A DNA stretch of 64,000 bases from Acetobacter aceti NBRC 14818 (GTDB lineage Bacteria > Pseudomonadota > Alphaproteobacteria > Acetobacterales > Acetobacteraceae), in contig NZ_AP023410.1 of the NCBI RefSeq assembly GCF_000193495.2, positions 2,437,501-2,501,500 on the forward strand, given 5' to 3'. Within the stretch, counting starts at the first letter, position 1; each line of letters begins with the position of its first letter. Below the pieces are notes generated by a model that saw only the letters and a program-made list of their open reading frames with translations, was not told where the DNA came from and did not search any database. Below are positions 1 through 11,483 of this stretch, piece after piece. The position numbers and the translations under genes are program-made.

Positions 1-264
1 CTTTTATCTGACTGCGGTGCAGCGGGTTTTAGAAAGTGTCTGGTGATGTATTCTTTGTCAGTGTGAATCGGTTGGTGCGTATGTGGGCGTGCCGAAATCC
101 TGGGTTGGTCTGACCCATGAGCTGAGCAATCGGCTTGTGTTAAGGGATTTTGGCGGAAGCGTTCATATGCGATTTTGAAATGTGACGCGCTTGAATGAGC
201 TGTCGTGCATGTTTCCTGAGATATCGGGGTTCTGCCTTGGTATGGATGGTTTCTGTGCATGGGA
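1..264 (+). other. 3' part of the 16S-23S internal transcribed spacer
   Basis: This stretch directly precedes the 23S gene and contains no tRNA or protein gene I can support. Its last part (239-263) is complementary to 3027-3052 beyond the 23S gene and would form the long stalk around pre-23S rRNA. The 16S gene and any spacer tRNAs lie outside the window. Confidence 0.75.
239..263 (+). other. 5' arm of the pre-23S processing stalk
   Basis: This arm is nearly the exact reverse complement of 3027-3052, with only a couple of mismatches or wobble pairs over about 25 bp. In bacterial rRNA operons such a stalk is the RNase III cleavage site that releases pre-23S rRNA. The pairing is read from the sequence; the enzyme is inferred from general knowledge. 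Confidence 0.75.
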
Positions 265-3007
<2,743 letters not shown>

Positions 3008-3026
3008 AGCTTCTCCCAGAGAAGCA

Positions 3027-3052
3027 CCCCATGCACAGAAATCATCCATGCC
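3027..3052 (+). other. 3' arm of the pre-23S processing stalk
   Basis: Pairs with 239-263 across the 23S gene and lies about 20 bases past its 3' end, as expected for the RNase III processing stem. Confidence 0.75.
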
Positions 3053-3111
3053 GCACATTTCAAAAATAACACCAACCGTTAATCACTGACCTACTCAGAT
3101 GTGGGTTGGAT

Positions 3112-3230
3112 GACCTGGTGGCTATGGCGGGGAGAGATCCACCCGATCCCATCCCGAACTCGGCCGTGAAAACCCCCAGCGCCTATGATACTGCGGCTTA
3201 AGCCGTGGGAAAGTCGGTCGCCGCCAGGTC
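3112..3230 (+). rRNA. rrf: 5S ribosomal RNA
   Basis: About 119 nt. The ends GACCTGGTGG and CCGCCAGGTC pair as helix I, and the CCCATCCCGAACTCGG block typical of the 5S helix III/loop region is at about 3148-3163. It sits about 100 bases after 23S, in the usual place. Confidence 0.96.
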
Positions 3231-3266
3231 TTCCAATCCACATCATAATCACATCACATAAACCAC

Positions 3267-3343
<77 letters not shown>

Positions 3344-3373
3344 ACGATACTTGCGATACGAACGCATCACGAA

Positions 3374-3401
3374 CCCCAGTCCGGAAACGGGCTGGGTTTT
3401 T
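3374..3401 (+). terminator. Intrinsic terminator after the rRNA/tRNA-fMet transcript
   Basis: Stem CCCAGTCCG / CGGGCTGGG around a GAAA loop, followed by five T residues, 31 bases past the tRNA. It lies within the 3' end of the convergent serine recombinase gene, so it was probably brought in with the integrated element. Confidence 0.8.
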
Positions 3402-3957
3402 CGCGTTTCCATTGCCCGACGCGACTGCCAGGATACCAGCAAGATCGCCCCGGACATCGATCTGTAGCCCCTTGTCGGACGGGGTGAGAATGATGGCCTC
3501 GATCACCTCGGCCGCCTCCTGGCGCTTCTCGTCCAGCTCCGAATGCAGCATGTCGTGCAGGCGCGCGAGTTGCCGATGATAGAACTCTGCCATCTGCGGG
3601 TGCAGCAAAGGCGGGGGTGCCTCGGCGGTGGCGAGGAAGTCCTTGAGTTCTGTCTTGCGGGCTTCGAGCTTCGATCCGCGCTCTTTGACCGTCTCGATCG
3701 AGATGGCTTCCGAAAGATAGAGGTCCATCAGGCGCTGGATGTCGCGCTCGACCCGCTTCAGTTCTGATTCCGCTGCGCCGATGTCGGCCGACGCCTCCAT
3801 GCGCAGTCGGTTCATCTCGGTGGTGAAGGCGGCGCAGAATTCGGCGAACAGGTCCGGGTCCATGAGATGGTGGCGCAGGGCATCGAGGACGCGCCGCTCC
3901 AGCTCCTCGCGACGGATATTGGTGCGGTTGTCGCATGTGCCCTTGTTGCGCGCGGTC

Positions 3958-3978
3958 GAGCAGCCGAGCAGCCGAGCA
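3958..3978 (+). repeat. 8-bp tandem duplication GAGCAGCC x2 plus a partial copy
   Basis: Units at 3958-3965 and 3966-3973 are identical and followed by GAGCA. Reading the recombinase with one unit removed gives LLGCSTARNKG; with both, the frame runs into LLGCSAARPRAT. Confidence 0.9.
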
Positions 3979-4991
3979 ATGTGCCGGAGATCATCGAATA
4001 GCCACCACCACAGCAGCCGCATTTGCTCAGGCCGGAGAAGAGATAGCGGGGGCGGCGTTTCTCGCGGAAATGGTCGGGCGATGATGTGTCGCGTGTGTCC
4101 CGGCTGGCGCTGACGCTGGCCTGCCGCGCCTTGACCGCGTCCCACAGCTCCTGGTCGACGATCCGCAGCTCCGGCACCTCCTGGATCACCCATTCGGATT
4201 CAGGATTGAGGCGCGAGACGCGCTTGCCGGTATCGGGATCCTTGATGAAACGCTGGCGGTTCCAGACCAGGCGCCCCACGTACATCTCGTTGTTGAGGAT
4301 GCCGGTGCCGCGTTCCCGATTGCCGTGAATGGTCGAAAAACCCCAGGCGCCGCTGCCTGGGGCAGGGATGCGTTCGTCGTTGAGACGGAAGGCGATGGCG
4401 CGCGGTCCCAGTCCGGCCGCGAAGTCACGGAAGATGCGACGGACCACCTCGGCTTCCGCTGGATTGATGGTGCGGTCGCCCCGGATCGGCTCGCCGTTGG
4501 CGTCGAGCTTGCGCACCACGTCATAGCCGTAGGCATTGCCGCCGCCGGACTTGCCCTGTTCGACCCGGCCTCGCAGGCCGCGATGCGTCTTCTCGGCCAG
4601 GTCTTTCAGAAACAGGGCGTTCATCGTGCCCTTGAGGCCGACATGCAGATGCGACACCTCGCCCTCGGAGAGAGTGACGATCCGCACGCCGGCATAGTTC
4701 ATGCGCTTGAAGACGCCGGCGATGTCCTCCTGGTCGCGGGACAGGCGGTCCATCGCCTCGGCCAGCACGATCTGGAACCGTCCGCGCTGCGCATCCGCGA
4801 TCAGCGCCTGAATGCCGGGCCGCATCAGGGACGCGCCCGAAATGGCGTGGTCGGTATAGTCCTCAACGATGGTCCAGCTCTGTTTCTCCGCGTGGGTTCG
4901 GCAGACGCGAAGCTGGTCGGCGATCGAGGCGTCACGCTGGTTGTCGGAGGAATAGCGGGCGTAGAGCGCGACCTTCATGACGAGGCATCCC

Positions 4992-5180
4992 TTACGGTCC
5001 GGAGCGGCGGCGCTGCTCCTGTTGCTGCGACCGGAACCAGTCCCGTGCCGCACGGCGCGCCATGAGGCGGACCAGCGCTATCAGGCGCGGGTCGGGGGTA
5101 TTGGGTCGCAGGACGAGCCGCAACTCGGGCTCGGGCGGCCGATACGCCGGGACAATGGACTGGTTGGGTCTGTCCGTCAT
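4992..5180 (-). CDS. Small helical protein encoded just upstream of the serine recombinase
   Basis: 62 residues starting MTDRPNQS, ending 13 bases before the recombinase start, so probably co-transcribed. The C-terminal half is a basic amphipathic helix (LIALVRLMARRAARDW). A comparable small gene, also starting MTD and carrying ALILVLARLLGRQIAREEF, lies upstream of the second recombinase (25195-25440). This suggests a companion of this recombinase family, perhaps an accessory or directionality factor; that role is inference. I recognise no named family. Confidence 0.6.
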   Translation of the reverse strand: MTDRPNQSIVPAYRPPEPELRLVLRPNTPDPRLIALVRLMARRAARDWFRSQQQEQRRRSGP

Positions 5181-5460
5181 CGTTGCTCTCTTCCGACCGC
5201 ATGGCAAGGAAAACAGACACACGATCCGGACAGATGACTGTTATTTCAATGAAAAATGGTAATCTAGGAAGGTGTGCCCACGCGTGCTCCAGAGTGCGGA
5301 ATCGTAGTTATGGGTAGTCCCGGATACAGGCGCGTCGTACAAATACTGGCTTACGGCGGCGTTACGGGAGGGGAGGGCGAGTCATGAACGATACGGGAAT
5401 GTGGTCCTGCCAGCTGGGCGAATGACTGGCCGCGTTTATGACGCTTTTGCCCACAGAGCG

Positions 5461-5804
5461 CTGAACGGGCTTGTCGAGTGGCGACAATCCACCACGCTGA
5501 AACGGCTTCTGTGTCCTATGGATAATGGCGCGCGGCCAGAGGGATCTGGTCACTGTGGTCGGTTATGCTGCCCTGATTTTAGAGGGCGAATTCGTACAGA
5601 TGTTCGACCGATGGACCAACGGCCACACTCACGGGCTACAGTGAAGGCTAGCCAAAGACGCTCGAGTAGATCGAGTGGTATCTTGACTCGCGCCTGATCC
5701 GGAATATCAGTCCGGCTTATGCGAAGAAACTGATCCGGGCATTCGGCAAAGCCATCTTCGACCTGATTGACCAAGAGTTAAATTATTTCTCTCTGGCGAT
5801 ATGA
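5461..5804 (+). pseudogene. Remnant of a RecD2-like DNA helicase (N-terminal part)
   Basis: Three frames together give a recognisable RecD2 N-terminus: GLVEW, then NGFCVL and ARGQRDLVTVVG, then WTNGHTHGLQ, then IEWYLDSRLIRNISPAYAKK and IRAFGKAIFDLID. Family members carry comparable segments (GFCVL..ARGQRDLVTVVGHA, WVNDRTHG, GIEKYLGSGLIRGIGP). In-frame stops and at least two frame changes break it, and nothing of the helicase motor follows. It is a decayed fragment between the recombinase and the Dnd-type operon. Confidence 0.72.
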
Positions 5805-5901
5805 AAAACGATAGACCTACGCTGAAGTTTGTAAAAACCCACTATTCTAGCTTGGCCGAGACTCAAAATCTAAAATATATCTTGCATGCGGCTTCTCTCG
5901 A

Positions 5902-7449
5902 TCAGTCGTTCCGGCCGCCACGTAGGCTTTGCCGCTTGCCTTCGCTTTTCTTCCAAGCCAGAACGCGCTGCGTTCCACCGGCGCCCCGCATCTTCGCGTA
6001 GCACTCGCCGACTTGGAGGTTCGCAAGGTTGGAGCCTTTACCGAAGATCCGATTGACAGCAGTCGTTTTCGCATTCGTTGTGAAAGCCACGGTTAGGCCC
6101 ATTTCGTTGAGGAAATCATCCTCCTCGCCGAGGAAATCATCTGGAGACTGACTAACCAACATAACCATGCCACCCTTGGATCGTGATTGGCGGATCAGCG
6201 ACGACAGTGATGGAAGCTTTGTGCTGAGGATCCGATGCGCTTCATCTACCATGCACAAGACGCGTAGCGCGCGATTGCCGTTGTCATCCTTGTCGGAGTC
6301 CGGCAAACTGTTTAGATGTCGATCGAGAGCGTCCAGCAATAAGTTCACGGTCATTGTCTGCGTCGCCTCGGGAACGGACTTCGGCAGATTAATGATCCAG
6401 CTTTGTTTGAAAAACTCGGAAGGCGAGAGCATTGGCTCAAATAGCGGGAAGCGACAGAGGTCTGTGATGGAGGCCAATGCACCGTCGTGCTTCATTCCGG
6501 AGCTCTGATATTCGCGTGACATTGCATCGCGGATGTCCGACAATCGGGTTGGACGGCGGGTGCGAAGCGCTTGTTCTGCCGCAGCGGCAACAATCTCGCG
6601 CTGCTTGTCGCCAAGCCGGGTGCCCTTGAGACGTCCGAACGAATCTCTGAACTGGTCGGCGGCTATTTTGACGTCGTAAGGGTCGGTGGAATTCAAGTAC
6701 AACACGTCCAGTGGGACCGGTTCACGCGGTGGCGAGATCACCGTGGCACTGAAGGTTTCGTTAAGCTTGTAGTCGCCGACGAGGTCACCCTTGAAGTCAA
6801 ACGCGAGTATGGGGACGGCGACCTCTTTGCGGAGTTGACGCAGCATAGCCATGGCAGTCCGGGTCTTGCCAGATCCGACGCCTCCCATGATTGCGCAATG
6901 TGGGCTTCCGCCTTCACCGGTTGCCGTCCAGACAATACGTTCATTAGTGGCGACGTTAAGTCCAACCTCGCCAATAAGCAGTTCGATCGAGGTTGGACTC
7001 GGACCGTCTTCCGACGACTCTTCAGCTTGGCTGCCGCTCAACAGTCCGGCGGAGTCGGTCAATCGCCTAGTAAACCGGGCAAGGTCACCTTCTACAGCGG
7101 ACCAATGATCGTCGAGGATATCTAAGCCGCGGCTCCAATGGTCGGCGACAAGCGCTTGGAAATCGCGGAGCGAAACGTCTAGCCGCCCGGAACGCTCGAC
7201 GATGAGGGCCACCCACGCAGCCAAATCGGTTCCTTGTCCGAAAAGCGTATCGCCCTTGATTGCGAGGCCGAGTTCGCCTTCCACCCGTTTGGGAGGCTCA
7301 GGCAGCGCAAGGCTACAGGCGATCGCTAGCCTCGCAGGTGCATAGCGCGCCTTCAAAGTGAGGCGCTCCATGAATTTCCGGTTGAGAGTATCTTTGCTTT
7401 CGTCGGTTCGAAAATTGGCTCCGACGATGTCGATCAGCGAGACGCTCAT
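5902..7449 (-). CDS. DndE-like domain fused to a HerA/FtsK-type ATPase
   Basis: 515 residues from ATG 7449, which overlaps the dndD stop (ATGA). Residues about 20-115 resemble the small DNA-binding protein DndE: a short helical bundle, the segment GDTLFGQGTDL, and a conserved His/Arg stretch HWSRGLDIL. After a linker comes a P-loop ATPase with Walker A GGVGSGKT (189-196) and Walker B LCMVDEAH (398-405), followed by a QSRSKGGMVMLVSQ segment typical of HerA/VirB4-like motors. In standard Dnd systems DndE is separate and motor proteins belong to the restriction partner, so this fusion may combine both roles. Function beyond ATPase and DNA handling is inferred. Confidence 0.78.
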   Translation of the reverse strand: MSVSLIDIVGANFRTDESKDTLNRKFMERLTLKARYAPARLAIACSLALPEPPKRVEGELGLAIKGDTLFGQGTDLAAWVALIVERSGRLDVSLRDFQALVADHWSRGLDILDDHWSAVEGDLARFTRRLTDSAGLLSGSQAEESSEDGPSPTSIELLIGEVGLNVATNERIVWTATGEGGSPHCAIMGGVGSGKTRTAMAMLRQLRKEVAVPILAFDFKGDLVGDYKLNETFSATVISPPREPVPLDVLYLNSTDPYDVKIAADQFRDSFGRLKGTRLGDKQREIVAAAAEQALRTRRPTRLSDIRDAMSREYQSSGMKHDGALASITDLCRFPLFEPMLSPSEFFKQSWIINLPKSVPEATQTMTVNLLLDALDRHLNSLPDSDKDDNGNRALRVLCMVDEAHRILSTKLPSLSSLIRQSRSKGGMVMLVSQSPDDFLGEEDDFLNEMGLTVAFTTNAKTTAVNRIFGKGSNLANLQVGECYAKMRGAGGTQRVLAWKKSEGKRQSLRGGRND

Positions 7450-9524
7450 GAGCGGCGATCCGTAAAATAACCTTCGACCGGCCAACTATGCCCGAATTCC
7501 ACGTCGTCCTCATGCTGGATGGTATACGTCTTCAGAATGCGTGGTCGGATCACGTCGAAGTATTCGCCGACTACTTCGCTATCGGTGGAGAGTAGAATTA
7601 CTTGACCATTGTTCTTGGCTAAGTGCTTCAGTACGTTTTTCCGGTGCTCCTCATCGAGGCGACCCATCGGAGTGTCGACAATCATTGGGAAAGTGCGCCT
7701 CGATACTTGAACGACGGCCGTTATCAATGCCTGCGTGAAGACCTGTTTCTCGCCCGCCGAAGGAAGGACTTCTCGGACGTCGCGGCCGCTCTTCGAAAGC
7801 ATCCGCACATTGCAGTCGCCGTCAATGTCGATGTGATCGATGCGCGCGCCCTTATGGGCAATCGCTTTGTAAGCGGCGGTCATGGCCTCGGCGACGGCTC
7901 CAATCTGAGAGGGAACGGCGTCGGCTCCGATCGCGTCCAGAAGGGCGGCGATCTGCTCTGCCTTAGCTGCCCGGCGCAATCCGGGGGCCGCCGCTCCCAG
8001 TTCAGACCGCAGCTTGCCGAGTTGAGCGCGTTTTTTGTCCCGTTCAGTGCGGGCTAGTTCAAGGTGGCTACGCACGCCGCCGATGTCGCGTTGTAAGGAA
8101 CCAAGGGTCGCAGACATCTCGGCCAATCGCGCGCGTTTGATGTCGAGATCGGGGGCAACCGATTGTGTGCGGTTGACTTCACCTTCGAGGCGCTTGATTT
8201 GCGTCTCATGGACTGTCTCTTCATCCAGCACTGAAACCACGCGCCCGGCGGCGAGACCGTCGAGGGCAATGAGGCGTTCCCTGGTTTTCTGCCGCTCGAA
8301 CCCGGTGAGATATGGGTGCCGGAATTCAGGCGCTGTGTCGTCGTCCGGCGGGTTCCATAGCTTGTCCCAAACCAGACGAACCTTATCCATAACCGCATCA
8401 CGCTGCTCGTCAACCAACGGAGGAATCACGTCCTCGACTGTCTTGCCAAGCGCGCTGACGAATGTATCCAAGCGACTATCGCCTTGGGCTTTCCCAGCCT
8501 CCCATTGCTCTCGGCGGTCTTCCTTACGAAGGCGTTCGGCAGTCTCTGCTCGCAATTCACGCCCGCAGAGCGCTAGTGCCAGGTCGCCGACAAGCATCGC
8601 TTGCAGCCGGGAGCGAGCAGCATCCAGATCGCTTCGGTGCTGTTGAATTCGTTGCAAAAGTTCCTGCAAATTTGCCTGAGTGCCATTGCCGTAGCTCATC
8701 AGGTCGCGTGTCAGGCGGTCTTGTTCGGATTCCATTGAAGCGATGTGGGCTTCCATCGCGATGGCTTTCTCGTTCGAATCCAAAATATCCTTATCCAGAT
8801 CCTCGACTTCCTGTTCCAGCCGGACGACCGTGTCGCCCGTTGTGCCGGAAGGCTTCCCTTTCGATTTGGCGTAGTCCCGAAGGTCACTGGCAAGATCGCG
8901 CAAGACCGGCAGCCCAAGAAGACCTTCAACGCCGACCTTGACCTGAGTCGCCATCTCGCGTTCGGCGAATGTTCCGACCATCTCTCCGTCGAATAGAAAA
9001 AACCATCCGAGATAATAGGGGAGAAAAGTGGAGGCGACGTAGTCTTTAAACCAGTCAATTCGTTCTGCGCCAGTGAGCCTCGCAGGTCCGACGGCTTTGC
9101 GAACTGTCCCGGCGAAAGCGCGCGGATCCTCCTCAAATGGCTTGAATTGGCCGCCGGCGGTGAACCACCAAGTCCTTTGGAGCACAAGCGGCTGGCCTTC
9201 GTCGTCGTCGAAAACGAGTTCGACAGAACATGAAGTTCTGCCGTCGGCCAAGGCTCGTTTGTTCAGCACCCCTTGCATGAACGTCGAATAACTAACCTGG
9301 AGCCGGTCCGTGGTGGTGCCACCGAATTCTGCCGTAGCAATCAGTGGCATCCCGCTCTGGCCAAAGAGTCCAAGAACAATGGCGTGAAATAGCGAAGTCT
9401 TGCCATAGCCGTTCCTGGCACCGATCAGCACGACATTTTTGCGGTCAGTCGGCGCTGGGAAGTCGAAGCGAACGGCACCCGAGTATGCCCGCCAATCGCG
9501 GAGGACGATGGACCTCAGATGCAT
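7446..9524 (-). CDS. dndD: DndD-like SMC/Rad50-type ATPase of DNA phosphorothioation
   Basis: 692 residues, the usual DndD size. Walker A is split-SMC style at the N-terminus (GARNGYGKTS, 35-44). Long coiled-coil stretches follow around 230-310 and 430-520. The ABC signature and Walker B come at the C-terminus (LPSAGEKQVF, then FPMIVDTPMGRLD). DndD is thought to supply ATPase or nicking activity during sulfur incorporation into the DNA backbone. The start at 9524 overlaps the preceding small gene by ATGA, and the stop overlaps the next gene, so translation is probably coupled. Confidence 0.88.
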   Translation of the reverse strand: MHLRSIVLRDWRAYSGAVRFDFPAPTDRKNVVLIGARNGYGKTSLFHAIVLGLFGQSGMPLIATAEFGGTTTDRLQVSYSTFMQGVLNKRALADGRTSCSVELVFDDDEGQPLVLQRTWWFTAGGQFKPFEEDPRAFAGTVRKAVGPARLTGAERIDWFKDYVASTFLPYYLGWFFLFDGEMVGTFAEREMATQVKVGVEGLLGLPVLRDLASDLRDYAKSKGKPSGTTGDTVVRLEQEVEDLDKDILDSNEKAIAMEAHIASMESEQDRLTRDLMSYGNGTQANLQELLQRIQQHRSDLDAARSRLQAMLVGDLALALCGRELRAETAERLRKEDRREQWEAGKAQGDSRLDTFVSALGKTVEDVIPPLVDEQRDAVMDKVRLVWDKLWNPPDDDTAPEFRHPYLTGFERQKTRERLIALDGLAAGRVVSVLDEETVHETQIKRLEGEVNRTQSVAPDLDIKRARLAEMSATLGSLQRDIGGVRSHLELARTERDKKRAQLGKLRSELGAAAPGLRRAAKAEQIAALLDAIGADAVPSQIGAVAEAMTAAYKAIAHKGARIDHIDIDGDCNVRMLSKSGRDVREVLPSAGEKQVFTQALITAVVQVSRRTFPMIVDTPMGRLDEEHRKNVLKHLAKNNGQVILLSTDSEVVGEYFDVIRPRILKTYTIQHEDDVEFGHSWPVEGYFTDRRS

Positions 9525-9748
9525 CAGGCGGCATCCTCACTCATTCGGTCGATGATCTCGTCAAACTGATCCCAGAGGCCGGCCTTACGCTGACGTCCGA
9601 CCTGATCGGCCTCGATTTCCACCAGTTCACGTAAATCCGCGATGCGGATCCCGGCTGCACGACAATGTTTGCGCACAAGCGCTTCGCCCTCTTTGGTTGA
9701 GAATAGGACTACAGCATCCTTAGGCATGTCGATATCAGCCTTCCACAT
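9524..9748 (-). CDS. Small protein between dndC and dndD
   Basis: 74 residues (67 if started at the Met codon at 9727). It is acidic with a helix-rich pattern and no Cys pair typical of DndE. Its stop overlaps the dndD start by ATGA, and its first possible start lies 14 bases inside the dndC 3' end, which argues for a real translated gene. I recall that small proteins of unknown role are encoded in DNA-modification clusters of this kind, but cannot assign a function. DndE itself appears instead as the N-terminal domain of the protein at 5902-7449. Confidence 0.65.
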   Translation of the reverse strand: MWKADIDMPKDAVVLFSTKEGEALVRKHCRAAGIRIADLRELVEIEADQVGRQRKAGLWDQFDEIIDRMSEDAA

Positions 9749-10895
9749 GTGGGTCTTCGGCCCGTTCCGCCGCTACGCGGCCTGAATTATTCATTGCGTC
9801 ATCACGCCACACTTCGCGGATCCGGGCTATCTCTTCACTTGAAATGAGTTCGCGACCCATATGTTGCTGGATAGCAAGAAGCCGCCGCAGAATTTCAGCA
9901 CGCGTGTCCGGCGTGAACGGACCTGGCACAAAGGTTCCGGCTTCACTGACTGTGAATTTGCCATTGCGGCGACGAGCAGAACGAAGATTGGGATCGTTCC
10001 GGATCTGCGATAGCCAATCCCGGAATTCAAGCAGCGGCCCGAACTCCGCAAATCCGGCTTCGACGAAGCCTTCCAAACTCCGATCCTTCTCGACGACAGT
10101 GCAGGTCCAGCATCCGAACCGCGACGACGACGTTCCACAAGAAGGGGCATCCGATTTACCCGTGACCACCGGACACTCGCCCCCCAACGAGTTGCGGTAG
10201 AGAGAAATCAGTTCGGTATGCGAGGCTCCCCACGGCGGCGGGTACGTGCCGAGGAACTCCCACACGTTTTCAGTCGTCAAGTCGACAATCGGGCGAAATA
10301 CCATGCACCCTACCATGTCATTATGACGGTTTAGGCGCTGCCCATTGTCGTATTTGGCCACGGAAACAGCGCGCCTAGCGGACTCGTCCCGCCGGACGCC
10401 AAGCAGCAGGATGACCTGTCCGGTAGTGTCTACCTGCTCGCGAATATAGCGCGACGTTGGTTGGATTTTCATCCGGTCGGTGCACCACCGGAAGCTTCGA
10501 TTCGGGGACGGGTAGCCGCGTCCGATCAGATTCACCCAGAACGTGCCGTCCAAGGTTGGCTGGGTGGTCACGACTTTTACCGGCAAGTTGAAGGCTTCGG
10601 CGGCTTCCCGCATTTGGGCTTGCACCGTTTTGATGTGCCCGATTACTAGCGGCGACTCAACCAGGGTATCGTTCGCGACAATATGAACGGTGCGTCGACG
10701 CTGGCTAGGGGAAATATTTAGAAGCATCTCGAAGACGAGATGAGCTACCAGGGTCGAGTCTTTGCCACCAGAGAAGCCTACGATCCACGGATGCGGTAGG
10801 TCGGAGAAGTATTCGGATCTGATTTCCTCGCGAATTGCCTTGATCTTGATCTCCAGATCATCATCGGCATCCGCAAATAGTAGGGTTTGGCTCAT
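9735..10895 (-). CDS. dndC: DndC-like sulfurtransferase (PAPS-reductase fold)
   Basis: 386 residues. The P-loop SGGKDST (42-48) is that of ATP pyrophosphatases. WVNLIGRGYPSP then FRWCTDRMKI and GCWTCTVVEKD give the cysteine arrangement that holds an iron-sulfur cluster in DndC. The enzyme activates the DNA phosphate for sulfur transfer from a cysteine desulfurase (DndA or IscS). No dndA, dndB or dndFGH is nearby, so the sulfur donor would be a host IscS elsewhere. First gene of the operon dndC / small gene / dndD / dndE-HerA. Confidence 0.9.
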   Translation of the reverse strand: MSQTLLFADADDDLEIKIKAIREEIRSEYFSDLPHPWIVGFSGGKDSTLVAHLVFEMLLNISPSQRRRTVHIVANDTLVESPLVIGHIKTVQAQMREAAEAFNLPVKVVTTQPTLDGTFWVNLIGRGYPSPNRSFRWCTDRMKIQPTSRYIREQVDTTGQVILLLGVRRDESARRAVSVAKYDNGQRLNRHNDMVGCMVFRPIVDLTTENVWEFLGTYPPPWGASHTELISLYRNSLGGECPVVTGKSDAPSCGTSSSRFGCWTCTVVEKDRSLEGFVEAGFAEFGPLLEFRDWLSQIRNDPNLRSARRRNGKFTVSEAGTFVPGPFTPDTRAEILRRLLAIQQHMGRELISSEEIARIREVWRDDAMNNSGRVAAERAEDPHVEG

Positions 10896-11024
10896 GTCAG
10901 CCAGATTCGATCATTCATTCTAGTCAGCCCTTCCGCTCCGCTGGTCCGTCCGCCCCAACATCAGAGTTGCGCTTGACCCAATCACCTACCCTCATTGCTC
11001 TCAACGATACTCGACGCTTCTCCT

Positions 11025-11056
11025 TAGACTCAACCCTCTATAGACTCAACCCTCTA
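11025..11056 (+). repeat. Perfect 16-bp tandem direct repeat
   Basis: TAGACTCAACCCTCTA is repeated exactly, about 130 bases upstream of dndC. It could be a regulator site or a slippage product. Confidence 0.85.
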
Positions 11057-11189
11057 TGGCATCCGGCGCCCCCCGTTGCAATCTGAACGCTCTGGCCATT
11101 CTGTGTAGAACCCTGTCTCCGAAATGCTACAAAGTTTTGATCACCTTATCATAAACGTTTTCAGTATCTTGCACATCAAGATGGCTGAA

Positions 11190-11216
11190 TGGTAGAGTGG
11201 ATGATAAATTCTACCA
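11190..11216 (+). promoter_or_regulatory. Probable VapBC operator
   Basis: Inverted repeat TGGTAGA...TCTACCA with a 13-base spacer, 12 bases upstream of the vapB start. Type II toxin-antitoxin operons are usually autorepressed at such sites. Confidence 0.5.
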
Positions 11217-11228
11217 CCGGGTGATATC

Positions 11229-11483
11229 ATGCATCTCAACATCAAAAACGACGAGGCGCACAGGCTGGCCGCCGAACTGGCCCGCCTGACCGGCGAAAAC
11301 CTCACATCGGCCGTGACGACGGCCCTGCGTGAGCGCCTCGACCGGGAGCGGCGGCGCCATGCCCGCAACGACGTCGCCGAACGGCTTATGACGATCGGGC
11401 GGCGTTACGCGGCACTCCCTGACGGGGCGTCTACGGATCCCGATGCGATCCTCGGGTATGACGAGAACGGCGTGCCTGTATGA
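11229..11483 (+). CDS. vapB: VapB-type antitoxin (PSK/Rv0623-like)
   Basis: 84 residues. The N-terminal segment MHLNIKNDEAHRLAAELA and the following TSAVTTALRERLDRE match short VapB antitoxins with a ribbon-helix-helix-like DNA-binding part. The C-terminus is an unstructured toxin-binding tail. It overlaps the toxin gene by ATGA. It should neutralise VapC and repress the operon together with it. Confidence 0.85.
   Translation: MHLNIKNDEAHRLAAELARLTGENLTSAVTTALRERLDRERRRHARNDVAERLMTIGRRYAALPDGASTDPDAILGYDENGVPV

Larger units (their letters stand above)
10896..11228. other. Intergenic region between dndC and vapB, with a 16-bp tandem repeat
   Basis: The promoters of both divergent operons should lie here. 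TAGACTCAACCCTCTA occurs twice back to back (11025-11040 and 11041-11056), and a vapB-proximal inverted repeat is at 11190-11216. I see no gene. Confidence 0.6.
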
